Source: CALIBK01 sp037444165 (lineage in GTDB: Bacteria; Desulfobacterota; BSN033; UBA1163). From it: DNA of 64,000 nt. The position numbers and the translations under genes are program-made. The notes beneath the pieces were generated by a model, which saw nothing but the letters and a program-made list of their open reading frames with translations, ran no database searches and was not told the DNA's origin. The DNA is taken from assembly GCA_037444165.1 (NCBI GenBank), contig JBBIMX010000001.1, positions 39,052-103,051 of the forward strand, in the 5' to 3' direction. Every line of letters starts with the position of its first letter. Position 1 is the stretch's first letter. Positions 17,842-26,109 of the stretch are shown in pieces.

Positions 17842-18561
17842 TCATCTTGCCAGGGTGAGTAACTTTATTCCCTTAATCTCTTTGAATGTAGCCCCTTCAC
17901 TGATAGATCGAATGACTCGGTCTGTGTCAATTACTTTTGAGCCACAGATGGCATTTATCCCATGGTCAAACAGAACAGGAGATAGAGGGGATGTGGGGCC
18001 AATCAAAACAACGAAAGCCTTTCTACAGAGAGCAAGAAGATCCTCCAAGGTATGATTGATAAAGGCCGTCCCTGTAATTCCTACCACCTCACACTGAGGC
18101 AATATTCGGTCTGCCTCACTTGCAGGTAAGTCCCCTGCCCGCACTCTCTGTTCAAGAACCCATAAGTCTTTTATTCTTTCCCTTAATTTCATAATCCATG
18201 GAAAGTGGCCCACAATCGCCACCTTCTTTCCCTCTCCCTTTTCGAGAATAATCTCAAAAGCATTTTTCTCCACACACGATGATTCCTCAATATCGATTAA
18301 TGAATTGATCGTGGCCATCCCTATGGAAGCCTCCAACAAATGGTCCGACTTAGCATATTCGGCTAATTCTAATGCCATCTTTTGAGTAAGGCGCCCAACA
18401 TCCCTCACACCTCGATCATGGGGAATCCCTTCATCCCTGAAAGTCGAGGAAAGACCACAGTGTTTACTCACTACGGCAGTCCAAAAGACACAGGTATGGA
18501 CGGACTTAACTGGAACCTCATTTCCTTTAAGGCTCATCAGGAGGTCATCAAGTATTTTCAT
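17842..18561 (-). CDS. DUF364 domain protein
   Basis: 239 residues. The C-terminal half matches DUF364, a Rossmann-like domain (KKVAIVGHFPWI, then VVGITGTAFINHTLEDLL and VVLIGPTSPLSPVLFDHGI), preceded by a DUF4213-type N-terminus. Relatives are called putative heavy-metal chelation proteins, which is weakly supported. Function unknown. It is separated by about 160 bp from dctP and may belong to the same or a preceding transcript. Confidence 0.8.
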   Translation of the reverse strand: MKILDDLLMSLKGNEVPVKSVHTCVFWTAVVSKHCGLSSTFRDEGIPHDRGVRDVGRLTQKMALELAEYAKSDHLLEASIGMATINSLIDIEESSCVEKNAFEIILEKGEGKKVAIVGHFPWIMKLRERIKDLWVLEQRVRAGDLPASEADRILPQCEVVGITGTAFINHTLEDLLALCRKAFVVLIGPTSPLSPVLFDHGINAICGSKVIDTDRVIRSISEGATFKEIKGIKLLTLAR

Positions 18562-18666
18562 TCCATCACCTCGATAATAATCTCACGGCAATCATCTACA
18601 CCCATTTTTTACCATGAGATTCACTCATGGTTTTGATGGATGCTCCCAATAGCGAGAAAATTTTTC

Positions 18667-19101
18667 TCAACCTTCGATGAGTTGAATCGGATCCCCGATT
18701 TTTACTTCCCCGCTTTCTATAACCTTACAAAAAATACCCTCTTTAGGTAAGATAGAATATCCCTGATAATAGTAGGTGTGGGCTTTGGAGGGATCCTTTC
18801 CAATCTGAATGACTTCGAGCTTTGCCTCACCCACCTTCAAACGGGTACCTACGGGAAGATGGGTTAACTCCATTCCTTCAGTGGTGATATTCTCTGCAAA
18901 ACACCCAGGCCCTGCCGAAATGGCCTTCTCTTTACAAAGCCTCTGGATACTCTCAATAGCAAGAAGGCTTACCTCCTTCTCTGTCCCGGCGTGAGAATCA
19001 CCCACTAATCCAACCCCTTTTTGGAGAAGACCTCGCCCAACATTCCTCTTTGGTTCAGTTCGTTTTTGACTCAGGCAGACACCGATGACCTTTCCTTCCA
19101 T
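18667..19101 (-). CDS. MOSC domain protein
   Basis: 144 residues, a single MOSC domain of the small, stand-alone MoaD/YiiM-like type. Motifs are GLVGDSHAGTEKEVSLLA, the conserved cysteine in GPGCFAENIT, and VGEAKLEVIQIGKD. MOSC proteins handle sulfur or ligand transfer to molybdenum cofactor. Proximity to a molybdenum hydroxylase operon is suggestive, but the link is inference. Confidence 0.88.
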   Translation of the reverse strand: MEGKVIGVCLSQKRTEPKRNVGRGLLQKGVGLVGDSHAGTEKEVSLLAIESIQRLCKEKAISAGPGCFAENITTEGMELTHLPVGTRLKVGEAKLEVIQIGKDPSKAHTYYYQGYSILPKEGIFCKVIESGEVKIGDPIQLIEG

Positions 19102-19133
19102 AAAGTCTCCTTAGATCGGTTAAAAAAGGAAGG

Positions 19134-19910
19134 TTATTTTCCTTTCCATTGAGGCTTTCGTTTTTCTATGAAGGCTTTAACTCCCTCATGGGCATCTTCA
19201 GTGGTGCATAACCTGGCCATGATTTCCCGGTGAAGCGCGAACTTCTGTTGAAATGGAAGATCGATCATTTCGTAGTAGAATTGTTTTCCCATCCGGAGGG
19301 CCAGAGGGCTTTTAGAGATGAGTTTTTTAGCAAACACAAGAGTTTCTTCTTCCAGCATTTCAGGGGGGACCACTCTATTCACTAACCCCAAACGTTCTGC
19401 TTCTTTGGCATCGATCATCTCTCCACTTAAAAGCATCTCCAAGGTTTTTTTCTTACCGATACCATAGCTCATGGGAATGAGAGGCCCCGTACAGAGCAAT
19501 CCAACGTTGATCGCGGTGGTCCCAAGTTTGGCATCCTCTGCCATGATGGCAAAATCCGCAGCGGCCACCAATCCGGCACCATTAGCCACTGCATATCCGT
19601 GGACCATGGCGATCACAGGTTTTACCATCGAGGCGATAGTCAGGTGCATCTGATCCATGAGGGCAAGCCATTGAGGATATTCAGAAGGGGCTATCTCCAG
19701 AAACTCATTCACATCGATTCCCGTTGAAAAAACTTTACCTGCTCCCTTAATGATCACGACCCGGACTTCGATCTCCTCATCCAATTGTTTTAAAGCGAGA
19801 TGAAGTTCTTCAGCCATTTGGCTGTTAAAGGTATTGAACTTTTGTGGACGATTGAGGGTAATGATACCGATTTGGTCTCTCTTTTCGATTAGAATTGTTT
19901 TAAAAGGCAT
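19134..19910 (-). CDS. enoyl-CoA hydratase/isomerase family protein
   Basis: 258 residues, crotonase fold, full length. The oxyanion-hole segments GAGKVFSTGIDVNEF and HGYAVANGAGLVAAADFAI are clear. One position near the usual catalytic Glu reads INVGLLCTG, so whether it is a hydratase, isomerase or hydrolase is open. It sits 16 bp after a MaoC-type gene. A role in acyl-CoA breakdown, possibly of the C5/C4 acyl-CoAs from nicotinate, is plausible but not shown. Confidence 0.88.
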   Translation of the reverse strand: MPFKTILIEKRDQIGIITLNRPQKFNTFNSQMAEELHLALKQLDEEIEVRVVIIKGAGKVFSTGIDVNEFLEIAPSEYPQWLALMDQMHLTIASMVKPVIAMVHGYAVANGAGLVAAADFAIMAEDAKLGTTAINVGLLCTGPLIPMSYGIGKKKTLEMLLSGEMIDAKEAERLGLVNRVVPPEMLEEETLVFAKKLISKSPLALRMGKQFYYEMIDLPFQQKFALHREIMARLCTTEDAHEGVKAFIEKRKPQWKGK

Positions 19911-19926
19911 AACCCTTCTCCTTTTT

Positions 19927-20850
19927 TTATTTATTAAAAATTGGAACAGTGGCGGTCCCTCGAAGCACTTTTTCTCCCCGTTGATTCTTAACTAGGATGT
20001 CCAATATTAAAGAAACTTCTTTTTCTTTGGTTTTCCTTTCTTTGACTTGTATTCGGGTTCGCGCCGTATCTCCGGGTCTTAAGGGATGAAGAAATTGAAT
20101 GTCCATTTCACCATGGTGGACCCATTCCCAAGGGAAAACGGCCATCAATGATTCAGAAATATAAGCCACACTCATTAACCCATGGGCAATGATCCCTCCA
20201 AAAGGGGTGGATCTTGCATATTCCTCATCCACATGGATTGGATTTCCAATTCCCAGGATTTCTTCATACTGTTTAATTTTCTCTATGGTGATTCTCTTTA
20301 TCAAAGAGGGAAGGGAATCACCGATTTTCCATTCTTGAGTGGGTGAAATGGAACTATGGGTGATTGGGAGGGGTTGACTTTTAAATGGTGACATCTTTGA
20401 GGTTTGACTCTTTTTAACTTCCTTTTCTAAATTTTTCCATACCGAAGTGGATTCGCTCCATACCACAAGTTCTCCGCGTTGATTCCTGCTGTGGCTAGTG
20501 AAAGTGAGGAACCAATCCCCCGCTTTCTTTACTTTTTGAGTAAGCTCCGCTTGAATCGTGATCTGGTCTCCTGGGTACATGGGTCCATAAAATCTGAATT
20601 TTTGTTGGAGATGGATTCCTCCAGGCGAAGGATTCCAATCAGTTCGATAGGCCTTCAAAATAAATAAACTTGCAATAGTAGGAGGGGCGATGATTCCCCC
20701 AAAAGGACCGGAGGAGGCTTTTGATGAATCTCTATGAAAGAAATTGAAGTCCTCCACCACATTTACATATTTAAAAATTATCTCTTCGGAAATAGAATAT
20801 AAGAGAGGCGAGAAGCGACGACCCACAGGGATCTGTTTAAAAAAGTCCAA
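19927..20850 (-). CDS. tandem hot-dog MaoC-like dehydratase
   Basis: 307 residues made of two hot-dog domains. The N-terminal (about 1-140) carries FFHRDSSKA and GGIIAPPTIAS; the C-terminal (about 180-305) carries NPIHVDEEYA and GGIIAHGLMS, the active hydratase-2 pattern with Asp and His. Predicted to hydrate or dehydrate an enoyl-CoA. The reading frame has only a TTG start at 20850 behind a purine-rich stretch, and its start overlaps the upstream remnant gene by 14 bp. Confidence 0.85.
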   Translation of the reverse strand: MDFFKQIPVGRRFSPLLYSISEEIIFKYVNVVEDFNFFHRDSSKASSGPFGGIIAPPTIASLFILKAYRTDWNPSPGGIHLQQKFRFYGPMYPGDQITIQAELTQKVKKAGDWFLTFTSHSRNQRGELVVWSESTSVWKNLEKEVKKSQTSKMSPFKSQPLPITHSSISPTQEWKIGDSLPSLIKRITIEKIKQYEEILGIGNPIHVDEEYARSTPFGGIIAHGLMSVAYISESLMAVFPWEWVHHGEMDIQFLHPLRPGDTARTRIQVKERKTKEKEVSLILDILVKNQRGEKVLRGTATVPIFNK

Positions 20851-21265
20851 TATTTTCTTTCCCCTTTCTCCCCATTAGATAATCATCCAAATTCCGAGAG
20901 CAAGAGCTTTGAAGTACATCACGACAAAGCGAATAGGCTCCGAAAAGATCTAAACGGTCGAGAATAGGAGACCCAACCCTAGATCCTGAAAGGGCAATAA
21001 GAACCAGTGCTATTGGGCCGATATCTGAATAACAATGAGAGGCCTCTGCCCGAAGACGGAGTGAGTTGAAGGCCTTTGCCCTCTTTACTTCAAAGCGTGA
21101 GACAATAACAATCGCAATAAGGATAGCGGATAAACTAAAGAAAGAAAAGTAGAAATGATTTGGGATTAAGGGCCTTTCTACCTTGAAAACATTAAGGGTT
21201 GCTGCAGAGATACATCGGTCTTTATTAGATGCAAGAGAGAAATGGACCATCCCCATTAAATCCAC
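20837..21265 (-). pseudogene. probable remnant of a cation diffusion facilitator (CDF) transporter
   Basis: 142-codon frame with two hydrophobic stretches. FNSLRLRAEASHCYSDIGPIA resembles the CDF helix-five block (DA.H..SD), and the following LDRLDLFGAYSL fits the next helix. The first membrane helices and the C-terminal cytoplasmic domain are missing. The N-terminal 35 residues have no clear match. I read it as a decayed fragment; a genuine short membrane protein is the alternative. Confidence 0.45.
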
Positions 21266-21273
21266 CCTTTTTC

Positions 21274-22665
21274 TCAGCTCTTGTCGCCATGGACTCTTTC
21301 CTGATGGAGTTTCTTTCCGGCTTGCTCGGCTGCAATTAAAATTGGGTCTAAAGGGGCAGAAAAAGGAGGTGCATAAGCAAAATCGAGTCTCGAAATTTCA
21401 TCGATCGTCATTTTTTGATGGAGAGCGACTGCCAATGCATTGATCCTCCTCGCCACCCCCTCCTTGCCCGCCATCTGAGCTCCTAATAGTCTCCCATTTC
21501 TCTGATCAAAGATTAACTTAATGAGCATTCTTTTTGATCCAGGCATATATCCCACCTTTGATTCAGCTTCAATCATCTGTGACTCCGCATCGAAACCGTA
21601 TCGCTTGGCAACTTGAAAGCCTAAACCTGTAAAGGCGACCTCCAGTTCAAATACCTTGAAAGCAGCCGATCCCACCACTCCATGAAATGTGGCTTTACCC
21701 CCTGCAGCATTTTCGCCCGCGACCCTTCCCTGTTTATTGGCAATATCTCCCAATGGGGTATGGACCCAATCTTGGCTTATTAGATTAAAGACTTCACAAC
21801 AATCTCCTGCCGTATAGATATCTTTAAGATTTGTCTTTTGAGAAAAATCCGTCCTTATCGCTCCTGTCTTTCCAAGCTCAATCCCTGCCTCTCGGGCCAT
21901 TTCAACATTAGGCACTACACCGATAGCCATCAGGACCATATCCGTAGAATACTCTCCTTTTGTGGTTTCAACAGACGTCACTTCTCCATGGCCATTTAGA
22001 TGAAAGGCTACGGGTTCTTGATTGGGGAGGAAGTGGACTCCACTTTCTTGAAGCTCCTTCAATATCCTTTCTGAGATCTCTCTTTCAAGATTTCCAGCCG
22101 GTAAGTCCCTACGACAGAATAAAAAGGTTTCTATCCCCCTCGATCTGAAAGCTTCGCACATCTCAAGGCCAATAAACCCTCCTCCAAGGACAGAAACCCG
22201 TTTAGGTCTTGTTTCATCTATATAGGTTTTGATACGGATCCCATCTTGAATATCCTTCAGGGTGAAAATGTTCATGGCATTGCTTCCAGGAAGGTTGAGA
22301 CGTCTGGATCGGCCCCCAGTAGCAATGATGAGTTTGTCGTAAGAAAAACATTGAGTTTCGGATTTGGATAGGTCAATGACTTCGATTCTTTTCTCTTGCG
22401 GATCAATTTGAGTCACCCGATGTTCTATCAGAACATCGATATCCTGCATCTCTTTAAATTGTTGTGGGGTTCGAACTATCAATTTTTTTTGATCTTTGAT
22501 TACATCACCGATGTAATAAGGAGTTTCTCAGGATCCATAGGATATAAATCTTCCCTGCTCGAACAGGGTAACTTCCAGCTCAGGATTGACTCGCTTGGCT
22601 CGGGCCGCTGCACTGGGACCTGCCGCTGAACCTCCAATAATAAGAAGTTTCTCTTTTCTTGGCAT
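21274..22665 (-). CDS. selenocysteine-containing CoA-disulfide-reductase-like flavoenzyme (UGA at 22528-22530)
   Basis: 463-residue NAD(P)H- and FAD-dependent oxidoreductase of the CoA-disulfide reductase/NADH oxidase family, if the in-frame TGA at codon 46 is read as Sec. N-terminal FAD motif IIGGSAAGPSAAARA, NAD motif VLGGGFIGLEM, FAD motif IYTAGDC, and a C-terminal FAYAPPFSAPLDP as in S. aureus CoADR. The UGA replaces the catalytic Cys of the family (SFANC in S. aureus; here ISYGS-U-ETPYYIGD). A hairpin follows the UGA at 18 nt. A conventional gene caller would start after the stop at 22482 and lose the FAD-binding domain. Start ATG 22665. Confidence 0.88.
22499..22517 (-). promoter_or_regulatory. 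bacterial SECIS-like hairpin for the CoADR-like gene
   Basis: In mRNA sense, ATTACATC pairs perfectly with GATGTAAT (8 bp) around a GGT loop. The apical loop begins with G and starts 18 nt after the UGA, within the 16-37 nt window of bacterial SECIS elements. It lies inside the coding sequence (YYIGDVI), as expected in bacteria. Confidence 0.82.
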
Positions 22666-22721
22666 ATTCCACTCCTTCCCTTTAAACTCGATGATTATTC
22701 AAACCCAACTTATTGAGTTAA

Positions 22722-22759
22722 CTTCCCATGACCGCTTTGTCACCCACAAACGATAAAAA
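22722..22759 (+). repeat. short dispersed repeat R2, copy 2
   Basis: 33 of 38 positions match 5419-5456 in the same orientation. It lies in the 172-bp gap between the two selenoprotein genes. Nothing else obvious is in that gap. Confidence 0.6.
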
Positions 22760-22837
22760 TCATTTTCAGGGTACCCTTTTCCCTTCCCCTCTTCTTCATC
22801 CTAAATATTTACGAAAAGAAGAGAGGAAGGGAAATAA

Positions 22838-23542
22838 TTAAAAAGCCATCTCTGGTTTCCAGACCTTCCATACCTTCCCTGCTAAGTCAGGACCGGGTTT
22901 CAAGGTTGGTTTTCCTGGCTGCCAACCAGAAGGCATGACCTCTCCTGTGGCACGTACATGTTGAAAGGCTTTGATCTGTCTGATCAGTTCAGTCACATTT
23001 CGCCCTACTGGTGGGGTTAATATCTCCATGGCCTGAATGATCCCATCCGGATCAATTAAAAACCGACCTCGAATATCTACCCCTACCTCCTCATCATATA
23101 CCCCATAAACTTTGCCAATCCGGCCACCACTGTCTGAAAGCATTGGAAATGGAACTCCACCAGGGACCATTTTCGAGAGTTCCTCTTCCTGCCAAATCTT
23201 ATGAGTAAATCGGCTATCCGTACTTAGCGAAATCACCTCTACTCCAAGAGACTTAATCTCATTGTATTTGGCGGCAACTGCCGACAATTCTGTTGGTCAA
23301 ACGAATGTGAAATCACCAGGATAAAAACAGAGAATCACCCACTTTCCCCTATAATCCGAAAGTTTAATATTTTTGAATCCTCCATCTATATAAGCACTTG
23401 CCTCGAAATCAGGGGCTGGCTTCCCAACTTGAGCTATCACTTTAAACTCCTCCCTTCTTATTGGACTTGGATAAGGGGTTTCAGTCTCAGGAACAATCGG
23501 TCCCTTTGCCGGCTCTACACACGAATCTTTAGCCTCTCCCAT
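22838..23542 (-). CDS. selenocysteine peroxiredoxin, AhpC/Prx1 type without resolving cysteine (UGA at 23297-23299)
   Basis: 234-residue 2-Cys-type peroxiredoxin in which the peroxidatic position is UGA: FYPGDFTFV-U82-PTELS, where the family has FVCPTE. Both halves stay in the same frame and the downstream half continues the domain (LSTDSRFTHKIW, then FLIDPDGII). The C-terminal resolving-cysteine motif (GEVCPA.W) reads GEVMPSGW, with Met203, so the enzyme would work as a 1-Sec peroxidase; other cysteines are C8 and C72. Start ATG 23542 has AGGAGG 7 nt upstream. A SECIS-like hairpin follows. Reduces H2O2 or alkyl peroxides; the reductant is unknown. Confidence 0.9.
23268..23287 (-). promoter_or_regulatory. 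bacterial SECIS-like hairpin for the peroxiredoxin
   Basis: In mRNA sense, TTG-T-CGGC pairs with GCCG-C-CAA (7 pairs, one mismatch) around an AGTT loop with G at loop position two. The loop starts 17 nt after the UGA, within the expected range. Confidence 0.75.
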
Positions 23543-23632
23543 TGGCATTCCTCCTTTCATCTAAAATTTCAGAAATGAAAACCTTCATAAAGAGTTCTGA
23601 GGTCATGAAAGCCCCTAAAATCCATCATTTCG

Positions 23633-24712
23633 TTATGCGGTGGTAAAGGTGTAACGCGTTCCCGCCGTATTGATGATAAATTGCTTGGGCATCTCCCTTT
23701 CAAACATGGTCACGGCTTCCCACCCCGTACAATGCATGGGAATGATATAGTCTGGATTTATAGCCTTCATCTCTGCTACGGTACTTTGAATTTTGGCTAT
23801 CGGAGCTCCGATTAAATGGAATCCTCCTATGACGACATGAACCTTATCGATTCCAGTCATCTTCTGAGCGTGTTTTACGGTGTTGACGATTCCTGCATGG
23901 GCACAGGAAGACAAAACGACCAACCCTTTTCCTTTAACGTTAAATACGACGGACTGCTCTCCCATGAACAGATCCAGTTCCATTTTATCTCCTCGTTTAA
24001 TAAATAGAATCGGAGATCCTTTCTCATATTCTGTAACCCTTTCTATATTTCCTGTTAAATAAGCCCCAGGAACAATTGGAGTGGGCTCCTTAATCTCTAT
24101 AATCTTGACCCAATTGAGCGCTTCTATTTCCTCCCGCTTCAATTGTCCCAGATCCTGCATACCACTCGGGTCATAGCGCCCAGCAGGAAGATTGGCAAAC
24201 CGACGATGAAAAGTTTCTTCCCCAACGTAAAGGGGTATGCCCTTCCTGATTTTCGTCCTATTATGTTTGAGAATGGCGATGAGATTCCCCCAATGGTCGA
24301 AGTGACCATGGCTGATACCCATGGCCTCTAACTTGTTCAGATCCAAGTTAAGGAGCTCTATATTCTTACTCACTCCTTGAAAATCCAAACCATAATCAAA
24401 CATGAAGGCATAAGATTTACCATCCATCCATGTCTCGATGTAGTAAGACAAACCGTGCTCGGCATGAAATGACGAGTCAGGACCGATCATATATCGTTTA
24501 ACCATTTTAAAATCGGGAGGATATAAATTCCACCTTAAACAATCGTAATAATTGTCTGTTATCACGGTGATCACTAATTTTTCAATCTCCGGAATTTTAA
24601 CAGCACCATAAGCCACTGTAGCACCTCCTTTCAAAGCATCGCCTGCCATTAACATTGCCCCTGTTACAACCGATGTTTTTAAAAATTCCCTGCGGTTCAT
24701 CTCTTTTAACAT
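23633..24712 (-). CDS. Tat-exported metallo-beta-lactamase-fold hydrolase
   Basis: 359 residues from ATG 24712, chosen because AAGGAGG lies 8 nt upstream; the frame opens further to 24814 without such a site. MNRREFLKTSVVTGAML is a twin-arginine signal. The MBL metal motif SHGHFDHWGN is followed by SSCAHAGIVNTVKH, VIGGFHL and PMHCTGWEA, a pattern of the class related to the ribofuranosylaminobenzene phosphate synthase-like MBL proteins. Substrate unknown; the export signal points to the periplasm. It is the gene upstream of the selenoperoxiredoxin, 90 bp away, and may share its transcript. Confidence 0.85.
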   Translation of the reverse strand: MLKEMNRREFLKTSVVTGAMLMAGDALKGGATVAYGAVKIPEIEKLVITVITDNYYDCLRWNLYPPDFKMVKRYMIGPDSSFHAEHGLSYYIETWMDGKSYAFMFDYGLDFQGVSKNIELLNLDLNKLEAMGISHGHFDHWGNLIAILKHNRTKIRKGIPLYVGEETFHRRFANLPAGRYDPSGMQDLGQLKREEIEALNWVKIIEIKEPTPIVPGAYLTGNIERVTEYEKGSPILFIKRGDKMELDLFMGEQSVVFNVKGKGLVVLSSCAHAGIVNTVKHAQKMTGIDKVHVVIGGFHLIGAPIAKIQSTVAEMKAINPDYIIPMHCTGWEAVTMFEREMPKQFIINTAGTRYTFTTA

Positions 24713-24847
24713 AACTCCCACCTCCTTCATGAATTGGTTTTGAGGGTTAAGGAGTAAGGGAAAAAACTTACCCCTAAAACTGCCTATCCCACCCTGTGGG
24801 CACACCAACTTCAAACCCTTTACTCGAATCCTATTTTAGATGAGCCC

Positions 24848-24967
24848 TCACCTCCTTTCATCACTCCTGTAAGCCCTTTTAATCTCATCCTCAGACGCAT
24901 TTCGATTGAGACCCAAGATCTGATCATAATCTTTTCGGTGCACTCTTAAACCCCTCAAGAGGTCCAC
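24848..24967 (-). pseudogene. truncated J-domain (DnaJ-like) remnant
   Basis: A 39-codon frame starting at GTG 24967 encodes KDYDQILGLNRNASEDEIKR and then AYR, the first half of a J-domain (KDYYEILG..RNAS.DEIKKAYR). It stops two helices early, before the HPD motif, and no HPD is found in the other frames just downstream. I read it as a decayed or cut gene. The surrounding 24713-25026 interval holds nothing else I can name. Confidence 0.55.
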
Positions 24968-25026
24968 GGCCCCCTAATTGATCCCTCAGGGGGATCCCAC
25001 TGAAAAAGCAGAATGCCTGTTTGCCA

Positions 25027-25326
25027 TTAGGGCACCTCGTCCTCTCTCTCCTCAGGAGGAAGTTTTTCAAATAATGGCTCATCCATATCCAGAACCTTCA
25101 AAGGGCCTTTTCCGGTGAAGAGTTTTATGATTTTCCCAATGGTATAGGCATTTCCCCTGAGCATCAATTTGCAGTTTTTGAAACGGCATCCAGAAACTTC
25201 CGTCTCCCCTTTCTCAAGGATGATGATACAATTTTCAAAATCGCAGTGAATAAAGGATGTTCCATCCAGTTCAACCTTTTTATTAAAAAATTTGGAATTT
25301 TTATATCGAATTTTGTAGTGTTCCAT
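25027..25326 (-). CDS. hypothetical protein with short beta-helix-like repeats
   Basis: 99 residues. Regular spacing of aromatic and Asn/Cys residues (SFIHCDFENCIIILEKGET, VSGCRFKNCKLML) suggests a few coils of a pentapeptide-like or right-handed beta-helix fold. The C-terminus is acidic (PPEEREDEVP). I recognise no named family. Function unknown. Confidence 0.55.
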   Translation of the reverse strand: MEHYKIRYKNSKFFNKKVELDGTSFIHCDFENCIIILEKGETEVSGCRFKNCKLMLRGNAYTIGKIIKLFTGKGPLKVLDMDEPLFEKLPPEEREDEVP

Positions 25327-25466
25327 AATGGCTTAATTCCCTGCTTATCCAGATGGTTTTTTAATCTTTTCAAAATCATTGGACATTCTCGGATTTTTTC
25401 TTTTCCCCATAGCCTTTTGAAAACTGGGTCTTTTCTATCCATCCAATCCTGGCATTTGTTTTTGAA

Positions 25467-25709
25467 TCAATCTCTTCTACAACTCCCCCCTGTGGAACAG
25501 GGTGGGGTGGAACACCGTTCTTCTCTTCCGCAACAGGTATGTCCGGGACTCCTTTTCTCACCTTTCAGGGAATGAGCAACGGAAAGCATTTTTTCTAATT
25601 GAGAGCTCCCGCATTGTTTGCAACTTAAAGTTTGTTCCTTTGAGCCTATTCCTACCAAAAATTCCGAAATAGCTCCACATATATTACAGCGATATTCATA
25701 AATGGGCAT
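25467..25709 (-). CDS. FmdB-family zinc-ribbon protein with Cys-rich tail
   Basis: 80 residues. The N-terminus MPIYEYRCNICG with a later CKQCG is the FmdB/CxxC_CXXC_SSSS putative regulatory domain. The C-terminal third is rich in Cys, Ser, Pro and Gly (CCGREERCSTPPCSTGG). Likely binds zinc; role unknown. A second member lies at 55887-56108. The 140 bp to the next gene downstream show only shadow frames. Confidence 0.85.
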   Translation of the reverse strand: MPIYEYRCNICGAISEFLVGIGSKEQTLSCKQCGSSQLEKMLSVAHSLKGEKRSPGHTCCGREERCSTPPCSTGGSCRRD

Positions 25710-25763
25710 TCTTAATCCTCCTTATGCTAAAAATATTGGTTTCGATAATCTTTTGTAATTCTC

Positions 25764-26042
25764 TTATCCTTCCACTATCATTTTATAACTCGCCTTCCCT
25801 TCTTCCGAATAGATCAAGAATTTAACCTCTTTCCCCTCAGAGAGATATCTTTCATATTGACCTCGAAGATCACTAAAATCGGTGGATTCCAGAAACCACC
25901 TTAATGCTTCAAGCCTTTCCCCAAGCTCTTCGTCCAAACCCCCTTCTTTTTTAAGAAGGAGGTTAAGGATTCGCTCATATTCTTTTTTTGATAAGGTTTC
26001 GATACATTGGGATAGATCGGGCTTTAATTCAATCCGAACCAT
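25764..26042 (-). CDS. hypothetical protein
   Basis: 92 residues, acidic, mostly helical by composition (ETLSKKEYERILNLLLKKEG, then ERLEALRWFLESTDF). No signal peptide, no membrane segment, one cysteine. I do not recognise the family. It lies 67 bp downstream of another unknown gene on the same strand and is likely co-transcribed with it. Confidence 0.55.
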   Translation of the reverse strand: MVRIELKPDLSQCIETLSKKEYERILNLLLKKEGGLDEELGERLEALRWFLESTDFSDLRGQYERYLSEGKEVKFLIYSEEGKASYKMIVEG

Positions 26043-26109
26043 TTTTACCCTTATCTTCGTTTTTCAAATCATGGGTTGTGGAGGAGTTGAACCCTATCCT
26101 ATTCAATGA

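Noticed and set aside
21274..22482. A 402-residue oxidoreductase starting at TTG 22482
   Set aside because: It would lack the FAD-binding N-terminus, which is encoded in the same frame upstream of the UGA from ATG 22665.
23297..23560. Short peroxiredoxin N-terminal gene plus separate downstream gene at 22838-23287
   Set aside because: The two frames are the same frame split by TGA at the peroxidatic position, with a SECIS-like hairpin; one selenoprotein explains both better than two fragments.
25164..25442. Minus-strand frame of 92 codons
   Set aside because: It overlaps the 25027-25326 gene in another frame, has a basic non-descript sequence and no ribosome site.
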